Source of the DNA: a virus
IMG/VR virus record: IMGVR_UViG_3300025117_000601
Location: 26,939-90,938 of that record
DNA: 64,000 nt
Direction: 5' to 3' (one strand)
Shown: piece after piece, positions 15,932 to 24,893 of the stretch
Layout of the letters: every line of letters starts with the position of its first letter
How positions within the stretch are numbered: position 1 is the stretch's first letter
Program-made: the position numbers and the translations under genes
Notes under the pieces: model-generated
Told to the model about the DNA's origin: nothing
What the model saw: the letters and a program-made list of their open reading frames with translations, nothing else
Databases searched by the model: none

Positions 15932-17320
15932 ATGGACAAACTAAGTGACGTTAGCGCTGAAGGCGCGGTGTTAGCTGGTACTTTTAAGTATGGGTCTGAC
16001 ATATATTACGACATTTGTGATGTACTACAACCAGACACCTTCACCGACGAAACGAACGTAGTTCTGTGGAAATGTTTTGTATACCTATTGGACGAACAGA
16101 AGTTAGAGAGATTAGATCAAGCCTCTGTAATGACGACATTGTCTAGTTTGGGCTATCAGTGGGTAGTGGACCGCGATATCAACCATTTGCGTAGCGTATT
16201 CCAACGTGATATATTGGCGGAAAATGTCAAAAGACTTGCTATTAGAATACGCAAATTACATATTACGAGATTGCTATTATCACAAGTTAGGGGAGTTAGT
16301 AAAGAGTTAGAATTAGTCACTGGTGAAGAAAGCATTGAAGACATATTAAATATTCCAGAGTTAGTAGTGTTTTCCTTTAATCAGGAATTATATGGTAATA
16401 TAAGTAATGAACCAATAAAAATTGGCGATAAAGCTAAAGATTATATAGAATATGTGGTAAACAACCCAGTGCCGATGGTCGGCTTAGATATAGGATTACC
16501 TAAATATAACTATGCTATAGGGTCTGGAGTTAGAAGGGGGGGGATCACATTAATTGGTGCCCGTCCCGGAATCGGAAAAAGTATGCTATGTGCCAATGTA
16601 GCTATAAACGTGGCATTAAAAGGAACTCCAGTTTTAATCGTTGACACGGAAATGTCGTATGTAGACATCTTACCAAGAATGTTGGCTAATCTTACATTTG
16701 ATTGTCCCATGCGGGCTACAATTACGGAAATCGAGCAAGGGTCATTTACTGATCTTCCTGCTAAAAATAAATCTGTTAATGAAGCCTCTGCTAAACTACA
16801 AGAACTGCCAATTAAGTTTATGTCTGTAGTAGGACAATCGTTTCAAAATGTTCTTAGTATTATTAGAAGGTGGATTTATAAAGAGGTTGGATTTACCAAC
16901 GGTATTACTAATCAGTGTTTAATTATATATGATTATTTTCACCTGACGGATACTGAGAAATTAGATAGTGGAGTTCAAGAACACCAACTTCTAGGATATT
17001 ACATTGATAAATTACATATTTTAGCTGCTAAATATAGTGTACCGATATTCTGTACTACTCAATTGAATAGGGATGGTATTAAAGAATTACATGGCGGGAT
17101 TATAGCGTCTAGTGATCGTATCCTGAATACAGTACAGTCGTTTAGTGTTTTAAGAATGAAGAGTGATGATGAATTAGCACTAGAGGATAAAGATAGCGAT
17201 GGAGCGTACACGAGTGGTAATGCACAAATTGTTATATTAAAAAGTAGATATTCGGATGGATGTGACGGTAAAATAAGTATACAAAAATATGGTAAATATG
17301 GGAAAATAGTGGAGGTATAA
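15932..17320 (+). CDS. DnaB-type replicative helicase
   Basis: The 462-residue protein has the DnaB layout: an N-terminal helical domain (residues 1-105), a linker, and a RecA-like motor. Walker A is GARPGIGKS (residues 209-217), followed by VLIVDTEMS and a Walker B region ending IIYDYFHL. TQLNRD near residue 376 matches the DnaB H4/Q motif. It would unwind DNA as a hexameric ring at the phage fork. The ATG at 15932 is preferred to a start inside the previous gene. The primase gene follows 1.6 kb later, separated by a homing endonuclease and a methyltransferase. Confidence 0.88.
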   Translation: MDKLSDVSAEGAVLAGTFKYGSDIYYDICDVLQPDTFTDETNVVLWKCFVYLLDEQKLERLDQASVMTTLSSLGYQWVVDRDINHLRSVFQRDILAENVKRLAIRIRKLHITRLLLSQVRGVSKELELVTGEESIEDILNIPELVVFSFNQELYGNISNEPIKIGDKAKDYIEYVVNNPVPMVGLDIGLPKYNYAIGSGVRRGGITLIGARPGIGKSMLCANVAINVALKGTPVLIVDTEMSYVDILPRMLANLTFDCPMRATITEIEQGSFTDLPAKNKSVNEASAKLQELPIKFMSVVGQSFQNVLSIIRRWIYKEVGFTNGITNQCLIIYDYFHLTDTEKLDSGVQEHQLLGYYIDKLHILAAKYSVPIFCTTQLNRDGIKELHGGIIASSDRILNTVQSFSVLRMKSDDELALEDKDSDGAYTSGNAQIVILKSRYSDGCDGKISIQKYGKYGKIVEV

Positions 17321-17326
17321 TAATGT

Positions 17327-18277
17327 ATGCGTAAAAGACGCAATTCCATTGCTGAAAATACTGAAATGATGAAGTTTTGGGATAATGAATTGAATACAAA
17401 AAACCCAAACACGGTATTACAATGTAGTAATCTAAAGATGAATTGGAAATGTGAACTAGGACACCGTTGGGTCAGTCCACCATCAAGCGTGTTCAGTGGG
17501 CATTACTGCCCATATTGTTCAAATCAAAAGGTTTTAATTGGATTCAATGATTTATCTACTACACATCCACATTTAGCTGAATTGTTTTCGAGAGACAGCA
17601 AATTACGACCAGAAGACGTAACACATGGAAGTAATAAGTTTATAATATGTGTCTGTGAAAATGGACACGAATATAAAACAACACCGAATAGTTTAACACA
17701 AGGCAGAAGATGTGGTGTTTGTACTGGTAAACAAATTATCATTGGCGTTAATGACTTGACTACGACTTATCCCGAATTATGCAAAGAATGGTCTTCTAAA
17801 AATAAATTTGGTCCAGAAACAGTAACAGCGGGGTCAAATAAGAAAGTTATATGGGAAGATGAATTTGGGCATGAGTGGATATCAATCGTATTAAATAGGA
17901 TCAATGGTAGATCGTGCCCAAAGTGTTCTTGTAGTAAAATGGAAAAAATTACATATAGTTTACTAGATGCTAAATCAGCGGAATATATATTTCAACATAA
18001 GTTTTCAGATTGTAAAGATCAAGCTTTATTAGTATTCGATTTTTATCTTCCAAAATATAACTGTTGTATTGAATGTCAAGGTATTCAGCATTACGAGGAT
18101 GAGTTTGTCAAAAAATTTAATCAAACAACTTACTACAGTGAAAAATTATCTAATATTAGAAGGAAATATAACATCAAAAGAGAATATTGTGTAAAAAATG
18201 GAATCAAACTTATAGAAATAAAATATACAGAAATTAACAATATCGAAGAAATATTAAAAAGAGAGATTGGAATTTAA
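17327..18277 (+). CDS. Free-standing zinc-ribbon/Vsr-like homing endonuclease
   Basis: The 316-residue protein has three tandem zinc-ribbon repeats of about 65 residues (W..E..., GH.W, CPYC or CGVC/CPKC, then LIGFNDL-type linkers) at residues 1-205. A C-terminal Vsr-like nuclease follows, with FDFYLP (about residue 240) and IECQGIQH (about 250). It ends in a conserved tail, IKLIEIKYTEINNIEEIL. Repeats probably read DNA and the C-terminus cuts. The gene is inserted between helicase and methyltransferase genes, with GGAGGT upstream. It has no N-terminal helix-turn-helix, unlike the copies at 49724 and 60045. Confidence 0.8.
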   Translation: MRKRRNSIAENTEMMKFWDNELNTKNPNTVLQCSNLKMNWKCELGHRWVSPPSSVFSGHYCPYCSNQKVLIGFNDLSTTHPHLAELFSRDSKLRPEDVTHGSNKFIICVCENGHEYKTTPNSLTQGRRCGVCTGKQIIIGVNDLTTTYPELCKEWSSKNKFGPETVTAGSNKKVIWEDEFGHEWISIVLNRINGRSCPKCSCSKMEKITYSLLDAKSAEYIFQHKFSDCKDQALLVFDFYLPKYNCCIECQGIQHYEDEFVKKFNQTTYYSEKLSNIRRKYNIKREYCVKNGIKLIEIKYTEINNIEEILKREIGI

Positions 18278-18278
18278 T

Positions 18279-18938
18279 ATGGACATTAAACTGTGGCAGG
18301 GCGACTGTTTGGTACAAATGAAAAAAATACCAGATAAAAGTATTAACTTAATCCTAACAGACATTCCTTACAACGAAGTAAATAGAAAATCTAATGGGCT
18401 ACGCAATTTAGACAAAGGTGCGGCTGACGTTTTAACATTTAACTTACATGATTTTTTAGTACAGTGCAACAGGGTTTGTAGCGGCACTATATATATATTT
18501 TGTGGAACAGAGCAAGTAAGTGAGATTAGAAAAACGCTAGCGCAATTTGGATTATCTACTCGACATTGCGTGTGGGAAAAAATTTCGCCTTCGCCAATGA
18601 ATGGACAATATATTTGGTTATCATCTATCGAGAATTGTATATTTGCTAAAAACAAGGGGGCAACATTCAACGAGCATTGTAAAAGTAGTGTGTGGAGATT
18701 TTCTAGTAGTAGGAATAAACAACACCCTACAGAAAAACCAATTAAATTATTTGAGTATTTAGTTAGTACATCTAGTAATAGTGGTGATTTAGTTTTAGAC
18801 CCATGTATGGGTGGAGGTACTAGTGGGGTAGCTTGCAAAAAATTAGGCAGGAGGTTTATAGGGGTTGAACTAGATCAAGCATACTTTGATGCCGCAAAAC
18901 AAAGAATAGACAACACACAATACAATAACGGGAATTGA
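18279..18938 (+). CDS. DNA amino-methyltransferase
   Basis: This 219-residue protein has DIPYNEVN near residue 32 (motif IV, a DPPY variant with Ile) and DPCMGGGTSGVA near residue 176 (SAM-binding motif I), giving the beta-class order. TEKP before motif I is also typical. It starts at ATG 18279 right after the homing endonuclease; a TTG at 18267 is an alternative. It is an orphan methyltransferase placed between helicase and primase. Confidence 0.8.
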   Translation: MDIKLWQGDCLVQMKKIPDKSINLILTDIPYNEVNRKSNGLRNLDKGAADVLTFNLHDFLVQCNRVCSGTIYIFCGTEQVSEIRKTLAQFGLSTRHCVWEKISPSPMNGQYIWLSSIENCIFAKNKGATFNEHCKSSVWRFSSSRNKQHPTEKPIKLFEYLVSTSSNSGDLVLDPCMGGGTSGVACKKLGRRFIGVELDQAYFDAAKQRIDNTQYNNGN

Positions 18939-18971
18939 CTTTTAGTTAAATTAGGATGGGAATTAAATAAT

Positions 18972-20054
18972 GTGGATTACTTCCAGGAAAGACTTAACGA
19001 ATTAAACGAATTATGTTGTGATAGAATTGATGATTTGCTTATTAGGTTGGGAGTAGAGTATAAAAGAATAGGTAGAAGAATAGTAGGATGTTGCCCACTT
19101 CATAATAGTGATAATAATTCTGGATGGAATTTATATGACTCAGGCAATAGTCGTCGCGGGAACTATGTATGCTATTCCGCGCAATGTGAAAAAAAGTTCG
19201 GAAATAACATAATAGGATTAACTAGGGGTATTTTAACAAGAAAAAGTCGAGGCGATATATCATTTAATACGTCGGTATTATATCTGTGTGAATTTCTCGG
19301 CTATAAATCCCTACAGGAAATTCCCCTACCAGATAAACAAACATTAAAACGACGAAAAGATGACTCTATATATACAAGGTTAAATGTGGTGCCAGAACAT
19401 GAAGTCAAGGGGTGGGCGAGGTCACAAATACGCTCCAAGTTAGAAATTCCAGCCCCCTATTATCTAGCGCGGGGATATAGCAGGGAAATCCTAGATAAGT
19501 ATGATATTGGGTATTCCGCGAAATTGAATAAAGTTATCGTGCCGTGTTATGATAATGATTACAAAAGGTGTATCGGTTGGATGGAGCGGGCGATAGATGG
19601 TGGCCTACCAAAATGGAAGTGTTCGGACGGATTTGAGAAAAGTAATTATTTGTATAACTATTGGTTCGCCCGTGAGAGACTTTATAGTAAATCTAATAGA
19701 GAGGACACCATTGTCATCGTGGAAGGAATAGGGGATGTTTTACGACTAGAGCAGTGTGGAATACATAATAGTATTGCATTACTTGGTATAAATCTTAGTA
19801 ATTGTCAACAATCTATAATTGAAATGAGTAGGGCTCTGAATTTAATTATGCTTTTAGATAATGACGCGGCTGGAATTATTGCGTCTGAGCAAATAAAGAA
19901 AAAACTTGGAAGACAATTTAGATTATATTTTTTGAATGAGAAAATACAAGGTGGTAAAGACATAGGTGAGTGCTTAAATACAGACGAGATCACAAATGAA
20001 ATTAAACAAATTATTATAACTATTAAAAATAAATACAACTATGACAAAACATGA
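18972..20054 (+). CDS. DnaG-type primase with TOPRIM domain
   Basis: This 360-residue enzyme would make RNA primers at the phage fork. A CHC2-like zinc-binding region lies at residues 40-72 (CCPLH, then CYSAQC). A TOPRIM domain follows, with IVIVEGIGDVL near residue 251 (catalytic Glu) and LLDNDAAG near residue 295 (DxD metal site). It is shorter than bacterial DnaG and lacks the helicase-binding tail. The GTG start at 18972 follows an AGGATGGG site. Its end overlaps the next homing-endonuclease gene by 14 nt. Confidence 0.85.
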   Translation: MDYFQERLNELNELCCDRIDDLLIRLGVEYKRIGRRIVGCCPLHNSDNNSGWNLYDSGNSRRGNYVCYSAQCEKKFGNNIIGLTRGILTRKSRGDISFNTSVLYLCEFLGYKSLQEIPLPDKQTLKRRKDDSIYTRLNVVPEHEVKGWARSQIRSKLEIPAPYYLARGYSREILDKYDIGYSAKLNKVIVPCYDNDYKRCIGWMERAIDGGLPKWKCSDGFEKSNYLYNYWFARERLYSKSNREDTIVIVEGIGDVLRLEQCGIHNSIALLGINLSNCQQSIIEMSRALNLIMLLDNDAAGIIASEQIKKKLGRQFRLYFLNEKIQGGKDIGECLNTDEITNEIKQIIITIKNKYNYDKT

Positions 20055-21288
20055 ACAAATAATAAAAAATAATAAAATAATGTCATTTTGGGATTTTGAA
20101 AGAAATACATTAGACCCAAATACTACAACGTGTCGCAGTAGAAAAATAATGTGTTGTAAATGCCGCTTAGGGCATATATGGGATGCTCCTGTATATAGTG
20201 TGGCAAGATATAAAGGTATTGGTTGTCCATATTGTTTAAATCATAAAGTTTTAAAAGGGTTCAACGATTTACAAACAACACATCCGGACATAGCTTCAGA
20301 ATTTCATCCGGTAAAAAACATTGGTAAATCACCAGATATGTTTACACGCAACTCTAGAGAGAAAATATGGTGGCTTGGTAAATGTGGACATGAATGGCTA
20401 GCATCAATATATACAAGAACTCATGGACGTAATTGTCATTATTGTAACTCACACAAAATTTTAATTGGCTTCAACGATTTACCAACGGTAAGACATGATA
20501 TAGTTTTACAATGGCACCCAACGAAAAATGGTGATTTAAAACCAGAGAATTTTGCACAATTTAGTTGCTCAAGAATATGGTGGATGGATGAATTTATGCA
20601 CGAGTGGGTTGCGACAATTCAGTCTAGAAGTCGTGGTAAGAAATGCCCATATTGTTCCAATAAAAAAATATTGATTGGTTTTAATGACTTAGCTACAACA
20701 CACCCTAAACTTGCCGATGAATGGTCAGATAAAAACACAATTAAATCAACAGATGTTACATATGGATACTCTAAAGACATTATATGGGAATGTCATTTGT
20801 GTGGATTTGGGTGGATTACAACAGTAAATAGTAGAACAAATAACTACAAACCAACCGGGTGCCCACGGTGTAATGCAAGTAAATTAGAAAAAGAAACGTC
20901 TAATATCTTGCAACGTTGTGGATATATATTAATAGATAGAAATGATTATGAACCACATAAATATTCTAAATTAAAAATATATATGCAAGAAAAGGGTTTT
21001 GATAATTGCAAAAACAAGAAACGGTTGCGATTTGATTTTTGGCTGCCAAACGAAAATACACTTATAGAATGTCAGGGCATACAGCATTATAAAAAAGAAT
21101 GTTTGAGAAAAATTGGTGAGAATGACACCATATTTAACGTAGAAAAATTGGATAAAATTATTAAACACGATAAAATAAAAAAGCGTTTTTGTAAAAAAGA
21201 AAGAATAAAACTTATAGAGATAAAATACGATCAAATTGACCGCATTGAAGAAATACTAATTAAAGAACTAGGTTTAACTGAAAGGTAA
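20041..21288 (+). CDS. Free-standing zinc-ribbon/Vsr-like homing endonuclease
   Basis: The 415-residue protein carries four zinc-ribbon repeats (residues 1-285, each with a CxxC pair such as CPYC or CHYC, GHEW-like motif and GFNDL linker). The C-terminal nuclease has FDFWLP and IECQGIQH, then the tail IKLIEIKYDQIDRIEEIL. It is the longest copy in the window. It begins within the primase gene and sits between primase and dNMP kinase, a typical homing position next to conserved replication genes. Confidence 0.8.
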   Translation: MTKHEQIIKNNKIMSFWDFERNTLDPNTTTCRSRKIMCCKCRLGHIWDAPVYSVARYKGIGCPYCLNHKVLKGFNDLQTTHPDIASEFHPVKNIGKSPDMFTRNSREKIWWLGKCGHEWLASIYTRTHGRNCHYCNSHKILIGFNDLPTVRHDIVLQWHPTKNGDLKPENFAQFSCSRIWWMDEFMHEWVATIQSRSRGKKCPYCSNKKILIGFNDLATTHPKLADEWSDKNTIKSTDVTYGYSKDIIWECHLCGFGWITTVNSRTNNYKPTGCPRCNASKLEKETSNILQRCGYILIDRNDYEPHKYSKLKIYMQEKGFDNCKNKKRLRFDFWLPNENTLIECQGIQHYKKECLRKIGENDTIFNVEKLDKIIKHDKIKKRFCKKERIKLIEIKYDQIDRIEEILIKELGLTER

Positions 21289-21292
21289 AATA

Positions 21293-22087
21293 ATGACTAA
21301 GATTCTTGGTCTAAGTGGAAGGAAACAAGCCGGTAAGTCATCGGCATCATCATGTTTGGTGGCCGCCTCCCTCGGTGGGGTTGGCTTTGACTGTAAAGTA
21401 GACGAACAAGGTAAATTATTAGTATACAGCGATGATATTCAAGGATATGGAATGCTCGACTTAGATAGTAGAAGGGCTGATGTCAAAGGGTTTCTTGAGC
21501 AGGAAGTGTGGGGTATGATTAAGTTGTATAGTTTTGCCGATTCTCTCAAAGAATTTTGTGTGAATATGTTTAATTTAAGCGAACGACAGGCGTGGGGGAC
21601 AGATGCCCAAAAGAACTCGCTCACTAATGTTCGTTGGGAAAATATACCTGGAGTTATTTGTGATAAAAAGTTATACGAACAATTAAAAGAGGTTAATACA
21701 GATGTAGATAATTATCTGTATTACCATATTAGAGGTAAGATGACGGGGAGGGAGGTGCTTCAATTTTTCGGCACAAATGTATGCAGGAAAATCTATGGGG
21801 ATTGTTGGGTAAATGCCACACTAAAGCGCATTATGGTTGAGCAACCCGCGTTTGCCGTCATTATTGATTTGCGATTTCCCAACGAGGTAGATGGTGTAAA
21901 GGTGGCTGGTGGAAAAGTCATTAGATTAACTCGGGCACCATTTACTGATGATGAACATGAAAGTGAAAAAGCATTAGATCACTATACTGGATTTGATTTT
22001 GTGCTTGATAATTCTAATATGGACATATGTACCCAAGCAAAAGAAATAGAAGAATTATTACTAGAATGGGGATGGATTACCAAATGA
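21293..22087 (+). CDS. Deoxynucleoside monophosphate kinase
   Basis: The protein has an N-terminal P-loop (GLSGRKQAGKS, residues 5-15) and resembles phage T4 gene 1 type dNMP kinases. The segment GREVLQFFGTNVCR and the later IIDLRFPNE (Walker B-like DxRFxxE) are typical of that family. It would phosphorylate dNMPs to dNDPs for phage DNA synthesis. At 264 residues it is in the usual range. It follows the primase and the homing gene, and its stop overlaps the next ATG. Confidence 0.78.
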   Translation: MTKILGLSGRKQAGKSSASSCLVAASLGGVGFDCKVDEQGKLLVYSDDIQGYGMLDLDSRRADVKGFLEQEVWGMIKLYSFADSLKEFCVNMFNLSERQAWGTDAQKNSLTNVRWENIPGVICDKKLYEQLKEVNTDVDNYLYYHIRGKMTGREVLQFFGTNVCRKIYGDCWVNATLKRIMVEQPAFAVIIDLRFPNEVDGVKVAGGKVIRLTRAPFTDDEHESEKALDHYTGFDFVLDNSNMDICTQAKEIEELLLEWGWITK

Positions 22088-22326
22088 GAATATTTTATAA
22101 ATTAAGGGTTATTATTAAAAAATTAGCATGTAAACACATGTTATTAATAGAATTTTGTCATACTTGTGGTAGAAAACAACCGTTAGTTTGGACATCTTCA
22201 GATGAATTATGGGAAGAATTGACTGGTGGACCTAATGGTATATTGTGTCCAGAGTGTTTTGATAAATTAGCAACAAGTAAAAAGGTTTTTATATACTGGA
22301 AAGCCGAGTTTAGATATAGGTTTTAA
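22084..22326 (+). CDS. Small zinc-finger-like protein
   Basis: The 80-residue product has CHTCGRKQ near residue 25 and CPECFDK near residue 56, a probable single zinc site. The ATG overlaps the kinase stop (ATGA). The N-terminus is basic. Function unknown. Confidence 0.5.
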   Translation: MRIFYKLRVIIKKLACKHMLLIEFCHTCGRKQPLVWTSSDELWEELTGGPNGILCPECFDKLATSKKVFIYWKAEFRYRF

Positions 22327-22328
22327 TA

Positions 22329-22472
22329 GTGCGCAAGTTTTGGTTATCATGTAATAAGTTCACTATTTTTATAAACATTGACGATAATAATATAATCACA
22401 GATGCCTCGCCTATCGTGAAAAATTTGTTGGGCAAAACGCTACGAATTTGCGGAAGTGGATGGAAAAGATAG
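22329..22472 (+). CDS. Small hypothetical protein
   Basis: A 47-codon frame with a GTG start two bases after the preceding stop encodes a short protein of alternating hydrophobic and polar residues, ending in a basic segment. It fills most of the space before the RecB-like nuclease gene. It is kept because of spacing and coding-like composition, but evidence is thin. Confidence 0.3.
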   Translation: MRKFWLSCNKFTIFINIDDNNIITDASPIVKNLLGKTLRICGSGWKR

Positions 22473-22503
22473 GGGGCTTAATAATAAAAGAGTTAAAATA
22501 ATA

Positions 22504-23490
22504 ATGGATATAAACTATTTTCGCTCGTCTAGCTATAATTGTTATGAAATGTGTCCACAGCAATACTTTCTTAGCTATGTATTGGCTGTGCCACAAGACA
22601 CGAACCACAAAGCAAGTTTAGGAAGCTGTACGCATAAGATACTGGAGTGTTTAGGGAATATAAAGTTAGAATTACAGCATGAAAAACATAGTGGGGAAAT
22701 TACCGATGATAGTTTAGGTATTATATCATGGAGTGAAGACGCATTTTATACCGATGATTTTACCTATATGTTAGTGGATAAATCGTTCGATTACTTTTCT
22801 ACTCACTCTGAAAACATATGGACGGAAACCGACAAAAAGGACATTTGGAATTGGTGTAAGATTGTCCTTAATGATAAAAACTTTGACCCCAGATATCGCA
22901 CTATTGTTGAAGCCGAACAGTATTTTGATGTGCCACTAGAGTTACCGTGGGCTAAATTACCCAATGGAGATTACCTACGTCTAAAAGGCACAATTGATCT
23001 AGTGACACAAGTAGATAAAACTATCGAAGTTATAGATTGGAAGACCTCACAAAAAAGGATGAATTGGTCAAACTTTACCGAAAAAACATATGCTGATTTC
23101 CAAAAAGACCCACAATTATTATTGTATTTTCGTGCGATTAGTAAATTATATCCAGACAAAACTATACTAATAACAGTGTATTATATTAGGCACGGGGGCG
23201 GATTTACTTTAGCATTTACCGACAAAGATATAGGGTTGATTGAGCATTTATTAGAACAGCAATTCCTCAACATAACTTCCTGCCAAAATCCCAGCCTGAA
23301 AGATGGCGGAAACGGTCGATTTTGTAAATACATATGTTCATATGGGAAGAACCGATCTAAATACGACCCATCCATGAGTGAATGTCAATTTTTCCATAGG
23401 GAAGTAAACACGGTTGGGATTGACGCCGTGGTTAGACGCTACACAGATAATTCCCATTCGCTAGATCATTACGAAGAACCAGGAAAGTAG
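22504..23490 (+). CDS. RecB/Cas4-like PD-(D/E)XK nuclease
   Basis: This 328-residue protein looks like a single-domain RecB-family exonuclease. The N-terminal SSSYNCYEMCPQQYFLSY matches the start of PDDEXK_1 domains. The core shows GTIDLVT followed by IEVIDWKT, giving the D...ExK-type catalytic set (about residues 167-181), and QLLLYFRAI is the downstream QxxxY motif. Cysteines near the start and end (FCKYIC ... C) could hold an iron-sulfur cluster as in Cas4 and AddB. It likely processes DNA ends for RecA-dependent recombination. Confidence 0.75.
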   Translation: MDINYFRSSSYNCYEMCPQQYFLSYVLAVPQDTNHKASLGSCTHKILECLGNIKLELQHEKHSGEITDDSLGIISWSEDAFYTDDFTYMLVDKSFDYFSTHSENIWTETDKKDIWNWCKIVLNDKNFDPRYRTIVEAEQYFDVPLELPWAKLPNGDYLRLKGTIDLVTQVDKTIEVIDWKTSQKRMNWSNFTEKTYADFQKDPQLLLYFRAISKLYPDKTILITVYYIRHGGGFTLAFTDKDIGLIEHLLEQQFLNITSCQNPSLKDGGNGRFCKYICSYGKNRSKYDPSMSECQFFHREVNTVGIDAVVRRYTDNSHSLDHYEEPGK

Positions 23491-23524
23491 TGTGAGATAG
23501 CAAAGGAAAGGTTGGAGAAAGAAA

Positions 23525-24073
23525 ATGCCATATAAAAAATGTAAAAGTTGTGGTAAAGAAAATGGAGTTCGCACCAAAATGTGTGAATGTGGTAAACCAT
23601 TCCATATACCACTTCCCACTGGAGATAAGGGCGTAGCTGGTCATATAGGATATCCGCCAGAGGGAACGGTTAAGCCACCACCACCACCACCACCTCCACC
23701 ATTTGAATTACAAATTATATGTAATGACAAGACGATAAATTCTGGTAAGATAGTAGGGGGCAGAAAACCGCCGAAACCAGATAGAGAAGTAGGTGGGGGC
23801 AAGCCTCCAAAACCCGACAAAATAGTGATAGGTGTTGGGTCTTCGACCTGGGAACGTCCTAAAGGGATGCCCGAACCATTCGAGCCAGAACCAATCCCAC
23901 GAGACAGACAGCTTTCCAAAGAGGAAGTGTGTCGGTATGTAGAATTTGAGGGGTTGGGTTTTTGCATATATACATTAGTGCCAGCCTCTAAAATTGAGGA
24001 CGAAAAGTTACGCTCACTATGGATGTTAGCGCGAAAGTCAATGCAGGAAATAATAGGGTATTTGTATGACTGA
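23525..24073 (+). CDS. Zinc-ribbon protein with polyproline tract
   Basis: The 182-residue protein starts with a zinc ribbon (CKSCG, then CECG) and has a run of nine prolines near residues 51-59, coded mainly by CCA and CCT/CCACC repeats. PKPD-type Pro/Lys/Gly repeats follow to residue 100, then a small C-terminal helical domain. A polyproline run would normally need elongation factor P. GGTTGGAG lies upstream. The function is unknown. Confidence 0.6.
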   Translation: MPYKKCKSCGKENGVRTKMCECGKPFHIPLPTGDKGVAGHIGYPPEGTVKPPPPPPPPPFELQIICNDKTINSGKIVGGRKPPKPDREVGGGKPPKPDKIVIGVGSSTWERPKGMPEPFEPEPIPRDRQLSKEEVCRYVEFEGLGFCIYTLVPASKIEDEKLRSLWMLARKSMQEIIGYLYD

Positions 24074-24167
24074 ACAGCAACAACAACCAGAAGCGGTCAT
24101 TGCTGTTAAGCATGAAGATTGTGGTGGGTGTGGAATTATGATCTGGTTTATACTATTTGTTATATAA
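24066..24167 (+). CDS. Small membrane peptide
   Basis: This 33-codon frame overlaps the previous gene's end by 8 nt. It begins with a Gln-rich stretch and ends with one hydrophobic helix of about 12 residues after a CGGCG motif. The overlap pattern suggests translation with its neighbours. Function unknown. Confidence 0.35.
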   Translation: MTEQQQQPEAVIAVKHEDCGGCGIMIWFILFVI

Positions 24168-24324
24168 GTTAATCGCGCATATTGAGCCAGAATTTGAAGA
24201 TGCCAAGGGGTTATGCACAATTTTATGGCTGGGTGCTCCAGTTACGATTTTTGTATTAGTATTTATGTTAATAATAGTAATTTTAGGGAATTATGTATTA
24301 CCAGTAGTGGAGAACTTACTATAA
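24157..24324 (+). CDS. Small membrane protein
   Basis: A TTG start inside the preceding peptide gene opens a 55-residue frame with one long hydrophobic segment (about residues 18-45). It occupies the remaining space before the gene at 24355. The non-ATG start makes it uncertain, but composition and overlap fit the dense gene packing here. Confidence 0.35.
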   Translation: MLYKLIAHIEPEFEDAKGLCTILWLGAPVTIFVLVFMLIIVILGNYVLPVVENLL

Positions 24325-24354
24325 CCCAACGCTAGCTAAGGAGGTGGTAACATA

Positions 24355-24663
24355 ATGTTTGGTAAAGACTACATTATCGACTATCAAGATGGGGAAATCA
24401 GCGTTCTTAAAGATATAATAAAAAGACTAGAAAAGAAAATTAGAGAACTTAATCTAACACTAAACCCCATATATTGTCCAATGTGTGGGTCGTGCGGCGA
24501 AGAGGGGTGTTGTGGAAAAGATCGTTGTTTATATCCACAAGATAAGCCTGAGACGATTAGAGAGTTGGATAGGTGTAGAGCTAAATTGGATGGCAGGAAA
24601 AATACTATTAAAAGATTGTTGAAACATAGGTGTTGTCTAATAGGCAAAAGGCGGTTAGTATGA
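24355..24663 (+). CDS. Cysteine-rich small protein
   Basis: A near-perfect AAGGAGGTG site lies eight bases before the ATG, the strongest ribosome-binding site in the area, suggesting high expression. The 102-residue product has a helical N-terminus and a central cluster of seven cysteines (CPMCGSCGEEGCCG and nearby) that likely binds metal, followed by a basic helix. No known family. Confidence 0.6.
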   Translation: MFGKDYIIDYQDGEISVLKDIIKRLEKKIRELNLTLNPIYCPMCGSCGEEGCCGKDRCLYPQDKPETIRELDRCRAKLDGRKNTIKRLLKHRCCLIGKRRLV

Positions 24664-24860
24664 AGTACGACATTTATTTTACACTGCAATCTCCAGTAAA
24701 GACAATCGAATTACCAAATGTTGAAAATCCGGTGGAATCAGAAAATCTACTTACCGTACTGCAAACGATAACGGAAAATTTCCCCCAGATTGGTTTCGGC
24801 GTGGAGGTTGTTGGAATAAGGGTGGCGGTTTACAGGACAAACGACAGTTATGCGCACTAG
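24660..24860 (+). CDS. Hypothetical small protein
   Basis: The 66-residue product begins at an ATG overlapping the previous stop (ATGA). It looks like a small beta-rich protein with no cysteine. No function can be given. Confidence 0.45.
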   Translation: MKYDIYFTLQSPVKTIELPNVENPVESENLLTVLQTITENFPQIGFGVEVVGIRVAVYRTNDSYAH

Positions 24861-24893
24861 CTATTACAATAACATTTTCCGAGTGGCTTGGTG

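Noticed and set aside
23690-23704. CCA/CCACC tract as a tandem repeat or CRISPR-like element
   Set aside because: It is a run of proline codons in one gene, without spacers or repeats outside it.
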